Assembly: GCF_006228385.1 (NCBI RefSeq)
Contig: NZ_CP039852.1
Span: 806,001 to 870,000 of the forward strand
Length of the DNA stretch: 64,000 bases
Source of the DNA: Salinimonas iocasae
GTDB taxonomy: Bacteria > Pseudomonadota > Gammaproteobacteria > Enterobacterales > Alteromonadaceae
Direction of reading: 5' to 3'
Part shown: positions 51,661 to 60,449 of the stretch, piece after piece
Numbering within the stretch: the first letter of the stretch is position 1
How the letters are laid out: every line of letters begins with the position of its first letter
Position numbers and translations under genes: made by a program
The notes under the pieces: model-generated
What the model was told of the DNA's origin: nothing
The model's input: only the letters and a program-made list of their open reading frames with translations
Database searches by the model: none

Positions 51661-52306
51661 GCGGCTGAGCTTACTCGGGGCGCTGATAAACGGCATTGTT
51701 TTAATCGTTGGTTCTGCCTGGGTCCTTTATGAGGCAGTGCCACGGCTGAGTAATCCAGAGATGCCAGAAACAGAAGGCATGATTGCACTGGCTATTCTTG
51801 GCGTACTGGTCAACGGCTTCGCCGCGTATAAATTACAAGGTGGTAAATCGCTGAATGAAAAAGTTCTGAACTGGCATTTACTCGAAGACGTTTTAGGTTG
51901 GGTAGCGGTACTCATTGTCGCTATTGTTATGCAGTTCAAAGACTGGCCTGTTCTGGATCCGGTTCTTTCTATCGGATTTACGCTTTTCATTCTGTTCAAC
52001 GTTATCCGAAATCTTATCAGCACCGTAAAACTGTTTTTTCAGGCGTCACCAGACAACGACCTTTTACAAAACGTGACTGATAAATTGCTTGAACTTGATG
52101 CTGTTAGCAATCTGCATCACCTGCATATCTGGTCACTAGATGGTGAGCATCATGTCGCGACAGTTCACATCGTTAGTCAATTTGAGTCGAAAGCTGAATA
52201 CCTAATGTTGAAAGAAAGCATAGCGAATGCTTTGGATGAATTTGAATTGTCACATACAACCATAGAGGTTGAGAATGGTCTAGAAGATTGTCGTGACACC
52301 AAATAG
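51631..52306 (+). pseudogene. Decayed CDF zinc/cation transporter, N-terminus lost
   Basis: The C-terminal part is intact from the frame LLGALINGIVLIVGSAWVLY through two more helices to the ZT-dimer domain (HHLHIWSLDGEHHVATVHIV). The first helices are gone: the 5' end now reads MSEFLTQWQEAAEL in another frame, taken from the 120-bp repeat. A CzcD-type transporter has been truncated by recombination, probably inactive. Confidence 0.7.
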
Positions 52307-52440
52307 CTAAAGAAGCGATAGGTCACGTTAATGTGTATTAACATGACTTATTATTTTCTATTTGGAAACAGATAGATATTTTCATTTAGCCGTTTATACT
52401 CGTCGTAAGCGCAGTATTTATTCTTTGCAAGCGGACGGCT

Positions 52441-53727
52441 ATGGCAACACAAATCGCACGACATAATGTAGACGACTCTCTCTACGTATTTCTCCAAGAC
52501 AACAGCAAGAAGTGGTATGCACGCTTTCAGCTATTCGGGACTTGGTATTGCAAGTCAACCAAGCAAGTAGATAAAGACGAAGCTATCGCGGCAGCGCGTC
52601 TGCTACGTATGGAATGGAAGATAAAGGCCGAAACCGGAACGCTGACCAGGAGTAAGCGGTTTCGAGATGTCGCGAACCTTGCTATTACCAATATGGAACA
52701 TGCGCTATTACACGGCGGCGGTAAGGTAAGCTTTAAAGATTACATCGGCGCGCTGAAGCGCTATCACATCCCATTCTTCGACAGAACCTATGTCACATCG
52801 ATAGATCAGCAAAAGGTAAAAGAGTTTGAAATCTGGCGGATCAAGAAAGCCGGTCGGCTACTTAACAAGTCAACGCTGCTTAATCACAATGCCGCATTGC
52901 AGATGGTCTTTAAGGAAGCCGTTGAAAAGCAATGGATGCTAGCAGTACAAGTTCCGGTGCTTAGTGCTACAGGAGAGCAGGGCGCAAGAAGAGCGGCTTT
53001 CACGCGTGAAGAATACGAGCAGGTATTAGAAACTATAGAGTCGATGCGTGATAACAGTCGAAAAGATAAGACTCGCCAGATCCGTGAGCTATTACTGGAT
53101 TATGCAGAAATTGTTGTTAACACCGGTATTCGGCCTGGAACTGAGATGGAAGAACTGACCTGGGGTGACATTGAGATGACACGCCAAGACCACCAAGTCA
53201 TCTTCAAAATCAAAATCCGAAAGGGCAAGACGACAAAGCATACCGGTACAAGAACGGTCGTGTGTAAAGACGATATTGTATATCCGCTCATGGAGCTGAG
53301 AGATCGCTTTCCAAATCGAAAGCCCAATGACAAACTGTTCAGGCTTGCTGATGGAAGCACTACAAAAGAACTGGGACGGACGTTCAGCGCTGCACTTGAT
53401 GAATGTGAGTTAAGAAGTAGCTCTGACGGCCCCAGATCGCTTTATTCGTTACGACATACCTACATCACTTGGCAGTTACTGAGCCGTCACCTACGCATTG
53501 ACGTGCTTGCGAGGCAATGCGGAACCAGTACAGCCATGATTGAGCAGCACTATAGCCACGTTGTGCCAAGCATGTTTGAAGAAGAACTATCTGGCGTGAC
53601 CTTCGACAAACAGGCTGCTAAAAAGAAAAGTAAACGAGCATTAGCTCGTGAGAGAAAAACTAAAGATGTCCTACTCAAACGCTTTGCAGAATGGGAAGCG
53701 GAGTATAGAAAGCGAGGCTGTATTTAA
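52441..53727 (+). CDS. Tyrosine recombinase (phage-type integrase)
   Basis: A 428-residue integrase. N-terminal residues about 15-60 are an arm-binding-like region (KKWYARFQLFGTWYCKST); a core-binding SAM-like domain follows (about 80-170). Catalytic residues: Arg in NTGIRPGTEMEELTW (near 229), Lys in KIRKGKTTKHTGTR, YSLRHTY (HxxR box, with Tyr in place of the first His), and nucleophile Tyr in EQHYSHV (near 370). It is the best candidate for the integrase of island 2 at tRNA-Leu. Ribosome-binding site is weak. Confidence 0.88.
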   Translation: MATQIARHNVDDSLYVFLQDNSKKWYARFQLFGTWYCKSTKQVDKDEAIAAARLLRMEWKIKAETGTLTRSKRFRDVANLAITNMEHALLHGGGKVSFKDYIGALKRYHIPFFDRTYVTSIDQQKVKEFEIWRIKKAGRLLNKSTLLNHNAALQMVFKEAVEKQWMLAVQVPVLSATGEQGARRAAFTREEYEQVLETIESMRDNSRKDKTRQIRELLLDYAEIVVNTGIRPGTEMEELTWGDIEMTRQDHQVIFKIKIRKGKTTKHTGTRTVVCKDDIVYPLMELRDRFPNRKPNDKLFRLADGSTTKELGRTFSAALDECELRSSSDGPRSLYSLRHTYITWQLLSRHLRIDVLARQCGTSTAMIEQHYSHVVPSMFEEELSGVTFDKQAAKKKSKRALARERKTKDVLLKRFAEWEAEYRKRGCI

Positions 53728-54189
53728 GTGGCTGATGCGATTAATCTCAGTGATTTTAACTCGATATGTCAAATGTACTGAAAAAGTCGCGGCCTAGCCA
53801 GACAGGCAGCAATGAGCGTATATCATGCCACGGTTTCCTAATATGGTCTATTTTTAGCCCCTAAATAACCGCCGCGTCAAAAGTATTGAAATTGGCGCCG
53901 GCCACTCATGGTAAGCTCATCTCTACAAAATTGTACACTTAGCTATTGTTTTGGGTAATTAAGTCGTTTAGTGTCACTTAGATAAAGAAAAATAGAAATC
54001 AGATACTCTGCCTCATTGAAGCTTACTGAGCATGCTAAAATTACTTTTGGTTGTCACAAGAATTTGAGGGATAAATGTTGTATTTATCAGTAGCTTGATA
54101 TCGTATTTTTCGATTGAATGAATTATATGATAAGCATCCACGGTATGCGTAGGTGGTATAGAAAAAATTTGACTCTAGAAGGAAAAATT
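53728..54189. other. Intergenic region
   Basis: No gene or clear motif is visible between the integrase and the SIR2-domain gene. It probably contains the promoter of the latter. Confidence 0.4.
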
Positions 54190-55764
54190 GTGACTTTTAA
54201 AAAGCTTCTTTCCGATCATTTTAATAAGTTTTCCGCGTCTCCTTTCCTGTTTGTAGGATCAGGCATGTCTCGTCGCTATTTGGGCGCGGAAAACTGGGAA
54301 GATCTTTTGAAGAAGTTTTGTGAAATAATTGGTGAAAATTACACAAAAATTAGATCACAAGCTGATGGGGATTTGACAAAAATAGCGAGTGTTCTATCCA
54401 AATCCTACAGCGAAAAGTGGTGGGACAGTGAGATTAAAGGCGAAAAAGATATTCAATATTCTGAACATCTTTTGAAATCAGACTCGCCATTGAAAGTGGA
54501 AATATCAAGCTATTTAAAAGAAATTCATGAGAACGTAAACGAAGATTATAGGGAGGAAATAGAACTCTTAAAGTCAAGTAAAATTGATGGTGTTATAACT
54601 ACCAATTGGGATCTTTTTTTGGAGTCAATTTTCAGTGAATTTTCTGTCTTTATTGGACAGGAAGGATTGTTTGCAAGTAGAAATTATGGGGTCGCCGAAA
54701 TATACAAGATTCATGGTAGTTGCAATGACCCAAACAGTCTAGTTTTAACTCAAGAGGACTATGAAAAGTTTAAAAAAAAGAATCCATATTTATCATCTAA
54801 GTTGTTAACAATATTTGTTGAGCACCCCATTATATTTCTCGGGTACTCTCTTACAGATCCGCACATATTAGGAATTTTAGAAGAGATTGTTGAGTGTATG
54901 CCAGAAAGCAAAATGGATGCTCTTAAGGAGAACATCATCTTTGTTGAATGGGATCCTGACTTGGATGAGCCAACTTTGACAGAGTCAGTTTTGCTAAAAA
55001 CATTGCCAGTAAATCTTATCCGGGCTGCGTCTTATCGAGATATATTTGAAGTTTTGTCTGAGGTCAAGCGTCGGATACCAGCGCATATCTTTCGACAGAT
55101 TAAAGATGAGTTATATGAGCTCATAATAACCAACGACCCCAAAGGGAAGTTGTATGTTAAAGAGGCCCAAGATATAGGAGCTTTAGAGGGACAACAAGAG
55201 TTTGTGGTTGGATACGGTGCCATTAGCAAGATAAAAAAGTCTGAGGAAATGGCGAAGCAAGGTCTCGTTGGTTTATCACGAGAAGATATTGTACGAGATG
55301 TTATTTTTGACAATGGTGGTTACGACTCAGCTTCGATCGTCTTTGATGTTTTTCCAAAACTGATTAAAGGTCAGATAAATATCCCTGTATTTAAGTATCT
55401 TAACACTGCAGGTTTAATTGACGAAGATGGTAAGGTAAATGAAAGCGGTCTCTGTGATTCATTGGCAATTAGGGTAGGACATAACGTCGAACATTATCGG
55501 CCCCGAGGCTCCGAAGAAAGGCGAGCGGGTACAATTCCACAAGTCAAAAAAGGTATTGAAGAGTTATATAACACTGTCGGTTTTAATCTTTTTTTGCGCA
55601 TGGCGGTGTTCGTACCGCCGAGGATCTTAGACTTGGATGCTCTCGAAAAAATTCTTAAAAAGCATGCAGATGATGACTTTTCACCGGGCGAAAAAAGTCA
55701 ATTTATTAAGATCGTATGTGTTTACGATTTGGTTAAATATTCACGAAGATATGGTTTTGCATAA
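54190..55764 (+). CDS. SIR2-domain protein, probable anti-phage NADase
   Basis: About 524 residues from GTG 54190, chosen because GAAGGA lies 6 bases upstream and no ribosome-binding site precedes ATG 54118. The SIR2-like domain (about 1-290) has FLFVGSGMSRRYLG (NAD loop), ITTNWDLFLE, KIHGSCNDPNSLVL (catalytic His) and IFLGYSLTDPHILG. The C-terminal 230 residues have no recognised domain. Stand-alone SIR2 proteins of this layout deplete NAD+ after phage sensing. The gene is AT-rich and in an island, as expected for defence. Confidence 0.8.
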   Translation: MTFKKLLSDHFNKFSASPFLFVGSGMSRRYLGAENWEDLLKKFCEIIGENYTKIRSQADGDLTKIASVLSKSYSEKWWDSEIKGEKDIQYSEHLLKSDSPLKVEISSYLKEIHENVNEDYREEIELLKSSKIDGVITTNWDLFLESIFSEFSVFIGQEGLFASRNYGVAEIYKIHGSCNDPNSLVLTQEDYEKFKKKNPYLSSKLLTIFVEHPIIFLGYSLTDPHILGILEEIVECMPESKMDALKENIIFVEWDPDLDEPTLTESVLLKTLPVNLIRAASYRDIFEVLSEVKRRIPAHIFRQIKDELYELIITNDPKGKLYVKEAQDIGALEGQQEFVVGYGAISKIKKSEEMAKQGLVGLSREDIVRDVIFDNGGYDSASIVFDVFPKLIKGQINIPVFKYLNTAGLIDEDGKVNESGLCDSLAIRVGHNVEHYRPRGSEERRAGTIPQVKKGIEELYNTVGFNLFLRMAVFVPPRILDLDALEKILKKHADDDFSPGEKSQFIKIVCVYDLVKYSRRYGFA

Positions 55765-55859
55765 TCATAGTGAAAAATCCGAGTGCCTATGCATAAACAG
55801 CCCATCAGTACATTTTTCGCTATTGATGTCTTATATGTTCTGTTTTTTTGTGCTGACTA

Positions 55860-55893
55860 TTATTAACAGTCGCGAATTCGCGACTGTTAATAA
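55860..55893. repeat. 34-bp perfect palindrome, left copy
   Basis: TTATTAA + core CAGTCGCGAATTCGCGACTG + TTAATAA, perfectly self-complementary over 34 bp. It sits between the ends of the convergent SIR2 gene and replication-initiator gene. The core is identical to that at 60303-60322; the arms are different but again complementary. Confidence 0.9.
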
Positions 55894-55902
55894 CGAATGG
55901 AA

Positions 55903-56862
55903 CTAGGCTACGACAAGTAGCTCTTTCAGTTGGCCTAACTGCTCCTGAAATGAATTTTCTATTTTGGACTTGAACTCTGAACTTTTAATTAATTTTCGCT
56001 TGGTCATGCGTTTTGAAAGTATTCTGTGATCTTCGTCGTCCAGCAATGTAAGTGCTTTTCCGATACCGTATTTGATGATTAGTGCATAAATCCTTTCTGG
56101 CATTTTGAGCAAGATTTTAGGATCATAAAAAGATACACCCTGGAAGGAATACTTCTGCTCATCCATTTCGGCCACTTTGAACATTGATTTAGCCCCTCTA
56201 GCTCTTGGTTTATGCTGCTTTTCAATCCGTGTGTACTCGCGATAGCTGCGATAACCGCCTCCTTGCTCAAGCACTTTGTCATAAAAAATAATAGGGCAGC
56301 CAAGTTTTGTGCCGTAGCGAAAGCCTGTAAATATGGTCTTATTAAAAAATGCTTCGTAAGGCGAGCGGTAGGCGTAGTCTGTAATGATATGTTGTATAGG
56401 AATGTCTGGAAGATCCATAGCATAATCGACTCGTGTTACGTTCGCCCGTAACATCCAGAGTCTATAATTACTCTCACCCCATAAGTCCATGATCAAGCCA
56501 AGACTTGTTGCCATTCTGCCGGGCCCAACAGAGTTGGGGTTGAATACGATTTTCACTTGGTTCTGGCGTTTATTAAGACCGAAGAGGAGTACACTTAAAG
56601 TTGAGTCATTGGAGAAGTGGAAATCAAGCCTTCTCTTAAACTTTTGACTGCCAGCATCCTTCCCAGTTAGGTTTGTGAGCTTGACTGAATAGTCAGCTGT
56701 TCTTTGCCTCTGCAAGGCCAACAGTTTCTTTGCCTCATCCTCAGGTACTGGTAATGTGATTGACAACATATCTATTGATATATGTCCATATACATCAGGC
56801 CTGTCGAGTATCTGAGATAATAAAAACGAACTTCTTTCAACTTTCTTTAAACTTGTATTCAC
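55903..56862 (-). CDS. Probable replication-initiation protein (Rep_trans-like)
   Basis: A 319-residue protein starting at GTG 56862. The pattern NVTRVDYAMDLPD (middle), PIIFYDKVLEQ and EYTRIEKQHKPR is characteristic of replication initiation factors of the pT181/CTX-type (Rep_trans) group, which nick the origin with a tyrosine for rolling-circle replication. The N- and C-terminal 90 residues are unassigned. It ends 10 bases from the left palindrome, which could be its target or its terminator. Confidence 0.6.
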   Translation of the reverse strand: MNTSLKKVERSSFLLSQILDRPDVYGHISIDMLSITLPVPEDEAKKLLALQRQRTADYSVKLTNLTGKDAGSQKFKRRLDFHFSNDSTLSVLLFGLNKRQNQVKIVFNPNSVGPGRMATSLGLIMDLWGESNYRLWMLRANVTRVDYAMDLPDIPIQHIITDYAYRSPYEAFFNKTIFTGFRYGTKLGCPIIFYDKVLEQGGGYRSYREYTRIEKQHKPRARGAKSMFKVAEMDEQKYSFQGVSFYDPKILLKMPERIYALIIKYGIGKALTLLDDEDHRILSKRMTKRKLIKSSEFKSKIENSFQEQLGQLKELLVVA

Positions 56863-56927
56863 AATAATCTCACTATTAGTACAGCGTTAATAATGAAATT
56901 ATTATTTTTAAAATATTTAGTTGATTT

Positions 56928-57332
56928 TTAACCTCCTAGTTTTTCAAGTAAAGACTTGTACTCTGCTCTCTTTAGCAGTTTTATCTTTACTCCCCTTTTC
57001 TCACCATGTTTGTCTATCAGGTTTGCTTTTTCATACTCGTAAACCAAAAATCCATGATGATTTAGTGATTTAAGGGCCTCGGACATTCCATTGTTTGAAA
57101 ACTTTTCTCTACCAGAGAAACCTTGCACCTTTTCAGCTATATGCGAAAGGCTTTTAATAAAGTACTTGTACTTCAAAAAACCTACTTTTCCCTGAAGAGT
57201 AAGATATAAACCTACTTCAAGCCCCTGTTTAGTTAACCGGTATGCGTCATCTTCTAGGTTAGATAACTTTACAAGACACTGAATCATAAGTCCTCGACGG
57301 GATCGCATAAAAGTTCTTGATGTTAGTTTCAC
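56928..57332 (-). CDS. Small helix-turn-helix-like protein
   Basis: A 134-residue basic protein starting at GTG 57332 after GAGGAAAGG. Segments NNGMSEALKSLNHHGFLVYE and YEKANLIDKHGEKRGVKIKL suggest a winged helix (replicative or regulatory). It is 65 bases upstream of the initiator gene on the same strand. It may be a copy-number regulator or replication accessory; unrecognised. Confidence 0.5.
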   Translation of the reverse strand: MKLTSRTFMRSRRGLMIQCLVKLSNLEDDAYRLTKQGLEVGLYLTLQGKVGFLKYKYFIKSLSHIAEKVQGFSGREKFSNNGMSEALKSLNHHGFLVYEYEKANLIDKHGEKRGVKIKLLKRAEYKSLLEKLGG

Positions 57333-57509
57333 AAACCTTTCCTCATAAAGTCCATATCTTCTTTACGTTATCAACTAATGGCTCGACTTGTTAATCGAAT
57401 CAGTAGGAAAAGTCAAGATTTGAGTAAAGCTTCGAGATTTCCGAAGCCTCAGCAGCGCGGTTGCATTCAATGTAGTCTTAACTTTTGCCGGAACAATGTT
57501 GGAGGACGT

Positions 57510-58277
57510 ATGACGAACAATATCATCAATGAGTGGGAGCCTATTAGGCAGATAAGGAACAATAAAGTAATGTCAGATGAACTTTACTGGTCACATAAGA
57601 AATTGATTTCAACTTCGCCACCAGACCTATGCAGAAGAGCGTTGTTCGATATCCATACGTTCTCAGGGTTTGAAAAGGAGAGATTTAAAACAATTACTGA
57701 TTTTCTTAAAAGTATTCACGGGTTGTATGCAAGATCCTATATGGACAGTCTCCTGGCAGCGAACGCCGAAGCTACCGTCTTCGATGAAAACGCTGTTGGG
57801 AATATTGATGTAGCAGCAGCTATTGCATTGAGACAAATCATGCATTGTAGGACCTCTATCAACAAAGTTAAAAGTTACATGGCTGATAAAGGGCTAGATT
57901 GGTCATTCGTAAATACTCAAGAGGCTATTGATATGTCTTGTGACTTGTCAGAGGTAAAAAGCAAAAAGAAAACTTCCGTATGCAGAAGAAAACGTTTATC
58001 CGAGAGAGAAAGAGTAAGTAAATACATTAACAGCCTAACTCCTATGGAAAAAGTAAGCTTTCTTGAAAGTTTTATTGAAGAGACTAGTCTCAAGGATATA
58101 GCAAATAATCTAAGTTCATTGATTAATGCTAAGTCAAGAATAATCCAAACAATTAATTGCTGCGAAAAAATGCTACGCGAAAATGCGCAAATGATTTTAG
58201 ACCCATCTTTATGTGATAATGCCACATATTACGTTAACACTGAATTGCTTAACCATTTAGGAGATAGAAATGAATGA
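57510..58277 (+). CDS. Hypothetical protein of the replication module
   Basis: A 255-residue protein from ATG 57510, where GGAGG precedes it. It is basic in the middle (SKKKTSVCRRKRLSERERVS) and helical. No family is recognised. It is divergent from the initiator pair and overlaps the next gene by 8 bases, so the two are translationally coupled. Confidence 0.6.
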   Translation: MTNNIINEWEPIRQIRNNKVMSDELYWSHKKLISTSPPDLCRRALFDIHTFSGFEKERFKTITDFLKSIHGLYARSYMDSLLAANAEATVFDENAVGNIDVAAAIALRQIMHCRTSINKVKSYMADKGLDWSFVNTQEAIDMSCDLSEVKSKKKTSVCRRKRLSERERVSKYINSLTPMEKVSFLESFIEETSLKDIANNLSSLINAKSRIIQTINCCEKMLRENAQMILDPSLCDNATYYVNTELLNHLGDRNE

Positions 58278-58506
58278 GATAGATCAGCTAGCTGAAAATG
58301 ATGAAGAACTTAAAAACTTATGCGATATCAACTCTGTGGACTATTCCTATCAAAATGAGGATAAATCTTTATTGCTCGAAAGAATTAATTCAATCGATGA
58401 GAATGCAGAAAAGGAAAGAAAAATACTATATTGTGTTGCTATGTTTCGACTCTACGAAATATTAGGTTTCGAAAGTCTAAAGTCATTGCTCCCGAATTCA
58501 GATAAT
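58270..58506 (+). pseudogene. 5' part of gene split by IS30-family element
   Basis: Starts MNEIDQLAENDEELKNLCDI after TAGGAG and runs 79 codons (to LLPNSDN) before the IS. The same frame, resumed after the IS, continues as the protein at 59564-60269. Acidic and helical; unrecognised. Confidence 0.6.
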
Positions 58507-59563
58507 AAGTGCACCACTCATGGTTAACGGGTGATAGATGATCAACTGCCTGTTGGTGGTATTCTAAAGTCGCCAAACAATTAGAGTATTACCATGAGTT
58601 ACAAGCAGTTGATCGAGGGACAACGATACCAGATTGAGGCCTACTTACGCGAGGGTTTCAGTTATCGGGAGATCGGAAAACGTCTGAGCGTGAGTCACAG
58701 CACAATCAGCCGGGAAGTAAATCGCAATAGAATTCGGGATAACCACTATTTGCCGGAAGTCGCTCAGGCAAAAGCACTGAAGCGCCGCAGCCAGGCCGCA
58801 AAGTTCAGGATATCTGAACTGACGATTACCTTTGTTGAGTTCGGGCTGAACCAGAAATGGAGCCCTGAGCAGATTGCTGGTGTAGGTAAAATCATCGGTC
58901 ATCACGTCAGTCACGAATGGATTTATCGCTACGTCCAGCGTGATAAATTACGTGGCGGTAGGTTGTACAAACAGCTGCGCCAGAGTCACAGAAGGTATCG
59001 TAAAGGTGACCGTGCGAAGCGGATAATTATCCCGAATCGCGTTGGCATTGAGCATCGTCCCGCTATCGTGAACAAGAAAAAGCGGTTCGGTGACTGGGAA
59101 GCTGACACGGTTCTGGGCAAGCAAGGAACGGGCGCGATTGTTAGTTTAGTCGAGCGCAAAAGTAAGCTTTACCTGATACGCAAAGTGCCAGCGAAAAGCG
59201 CAGCAGACGTGGCCCGAGCCATGGTTGGGATGCTCTGGAAATATCGAGGTCATGTCCGAACAATCACAGCGGACAACGGCAGCGAATTCTGTGACCACGC
59301 GCTGGTCGCTGAGAAGCTCAAAACCAATATCTACTTCGCGAATCCGTACTCATCATGGGAACGCGGACTGAATGAGAACTTCAACGGTTTACTGCGCCAG
59401 TACATCCGGAAAGGCACCGATTTACGGACGGTATCGGATAGGCAAATTAGTGAAATAGAGCGGGCATTAAATGCCAGACCGAGAAAGTGCCTCGGCTTCA
59501 GGCAACCTGTTGCGGTATTCAATGAATTACGCAAGGCTGCCTAATTTAGCGAGTGGTGCACTT
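58507..59563 (+). mobile_element. IS30-family insertion sequence
   Basis: About 1057 bp with 13-bp perfect terminal inverted repeats: AAGTGCACCACTC at 58507-58519 and GAGTGGTGCACTT at 59551-59563. No target duplication is visible. It encodes one transposase and interrupts a gene. Confidence 0.85.
58594..59544 (+). CDS. IS30-family transposase
   Basis: A 316-residue transposase. An N-terminal HTH (FSYREIGKRLSVSHSTISRE) is followed by the DDE catalytic domain: GDWEADTVLG (Asp), TITADNGSEF (Asp) and SSWERGLNENFNGLLRQYI (Glu), the last being the IS30 hallmark. Intact, so the element may be active. Confidence 0.93.
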   Translation: MSYKQLIEGQRYQIEAYLREGFSYREIGKRLSVSHSTISREVNRNRIRDNHYLPEVAQAKALKRRSQAAKFRISELTITFVEFGLNQKWSPEQIAGVGKIIGHHVSHEWIYRYVQRDKLRGGRLYKQLRQSHRRYRKGDRAKRIIIPNRVGIEHRPAIVNKKKRFGDWEADTVLGKQGTGAIVSLVERKSKLYLIRKVPAKSAADVARAMVGMLWKYRGHVRTITADNGSEFCDHALVAEKLKTNIYFANPYSSWERGLNENFNGLLRQYIRKGTDLRTVSDRQISEIERALNARPRKCLGFRQPVAVFNELRKAA

Positions 59564-60269
59564 CGGAGTTGAATTCGCGCTTCATTCAAATTATATTACC
59601 TCTAAATGCGCCCAAGAATGTTACAAACAAATAAATAGGGCAAAGTTCGAGCTAATGATTCATGGAGGTGATTTTAATAGTGTCGGTCGAATGCCTTCTT
59701 CTCATTTAGATATGTTCTCTTTAATACCCACAGACAGTAAGACATCGTCTGAGCTTACTGCGAGAGTAAAATCGGTTTATAACGAGCTTTATGTGGAAAA
59801 GTGTAAAGGTGATACCGTTACAGCAAGTCTCGTAAAGGAACACATATTGGAGAAATTTCAGGAAAAAAAAGCCTCGAAAATTGCTTCAAACACATCCCGC
59901 AATAATGATACTGAATGTAGCCCGAAGGACCCAACATTAGACTGGGAGGAGGATGACCTGAAAGCCCCCTGCCAAAGCGATAGTGACAAAACAGTTACAA
60001 GCTTAAATACTTTAGATAACGGTTCCACATCTAAGTCTCCTGAAGAATTAGTTGTTACTAAGGAAAGCCTTCCAACCTTGATAGATCACCTTTCCAATAC
60101 TTTGGATAACGATGGGAAGATAAGGCTCGCTTTCAAACTCAATCAAAGTCTTTTGAACTCGGGAGATGTAACATTGCAACTTCTTCTAAAAGACAATCGC
60201 TGTAAGGTTAAATCAAAGAAAGATGCACTGTTAAAAATGATTGAATATCGAAATAAATTGGCATCATAA
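59564..60269 (+). pseudogene. 3' part of the IS-split gene
   Basis: About 235 codons in frame with GVEFALHSNYITSKCAQECY. If the IS is removed between 58507 and 59563 (with about one base ambiguity) it joins in frame to the 58270 segment, giving a protein of about 315 residues. The C-terminal half is Ser/Thr-rich then helical. No family is recognised and no start codon with ribosome-binding site is visible here. Confidence 0.55.
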
Positions 60270-60296
60270 GATAGTTTGGAAATTCTATATATTCTG

Positions 60297-60328
60297 ATAT
60301 GTCAGTCGCGAATTCGCGACTGACATAT
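60297..60328. repeat. 32-bp perfect palindrome, right copy
   Basis: ATATGT + core CAGTCGCGAATTCGCGACTG + ACATAT. It lies between the split gene and the recombinase gene, both plus-strand. See the left copy at 55860. Confidence 0.9.
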
Positions 60329-60449
60329 GTATACTAGTTTGATACAAAATCACCGTATATCTGCTCAATACCCGCTGCTATTCTGTCTACAGCTTATTCA
60401 AGCAATTCAATCACTTCATTCATTTAAACGTCATAATCGGAACAAACAC

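Larger units (their letters stand above)
55860..60328. mobile_element. Palindrome-bounded replication-initiator module
   Basis: 4.4 kb between the two palindromes: replication initiator (-), small winged-helix-like protein (-), a 255-residue protein (+) and a split gene (+) interrupted by an IS30-family element. The segment is AT-rich compared with neighbours. Its definition as one element rests on the shared palindrome core. Confidence 0.5.

Noticed and set aside
55860..55893. dif or hairpin-telomere (protelomerase) site
   Set aside because: Does not resemble the XerCD dif consensus, and no protelomerase gene is visible. The hairpin-telomere idea cannot be supported by this window.
58507..59563. 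Target-site duplication of the IS30-family element
   Set aside because: Bases flanking the inverted repeats do not match under any of the boundary choices tried.
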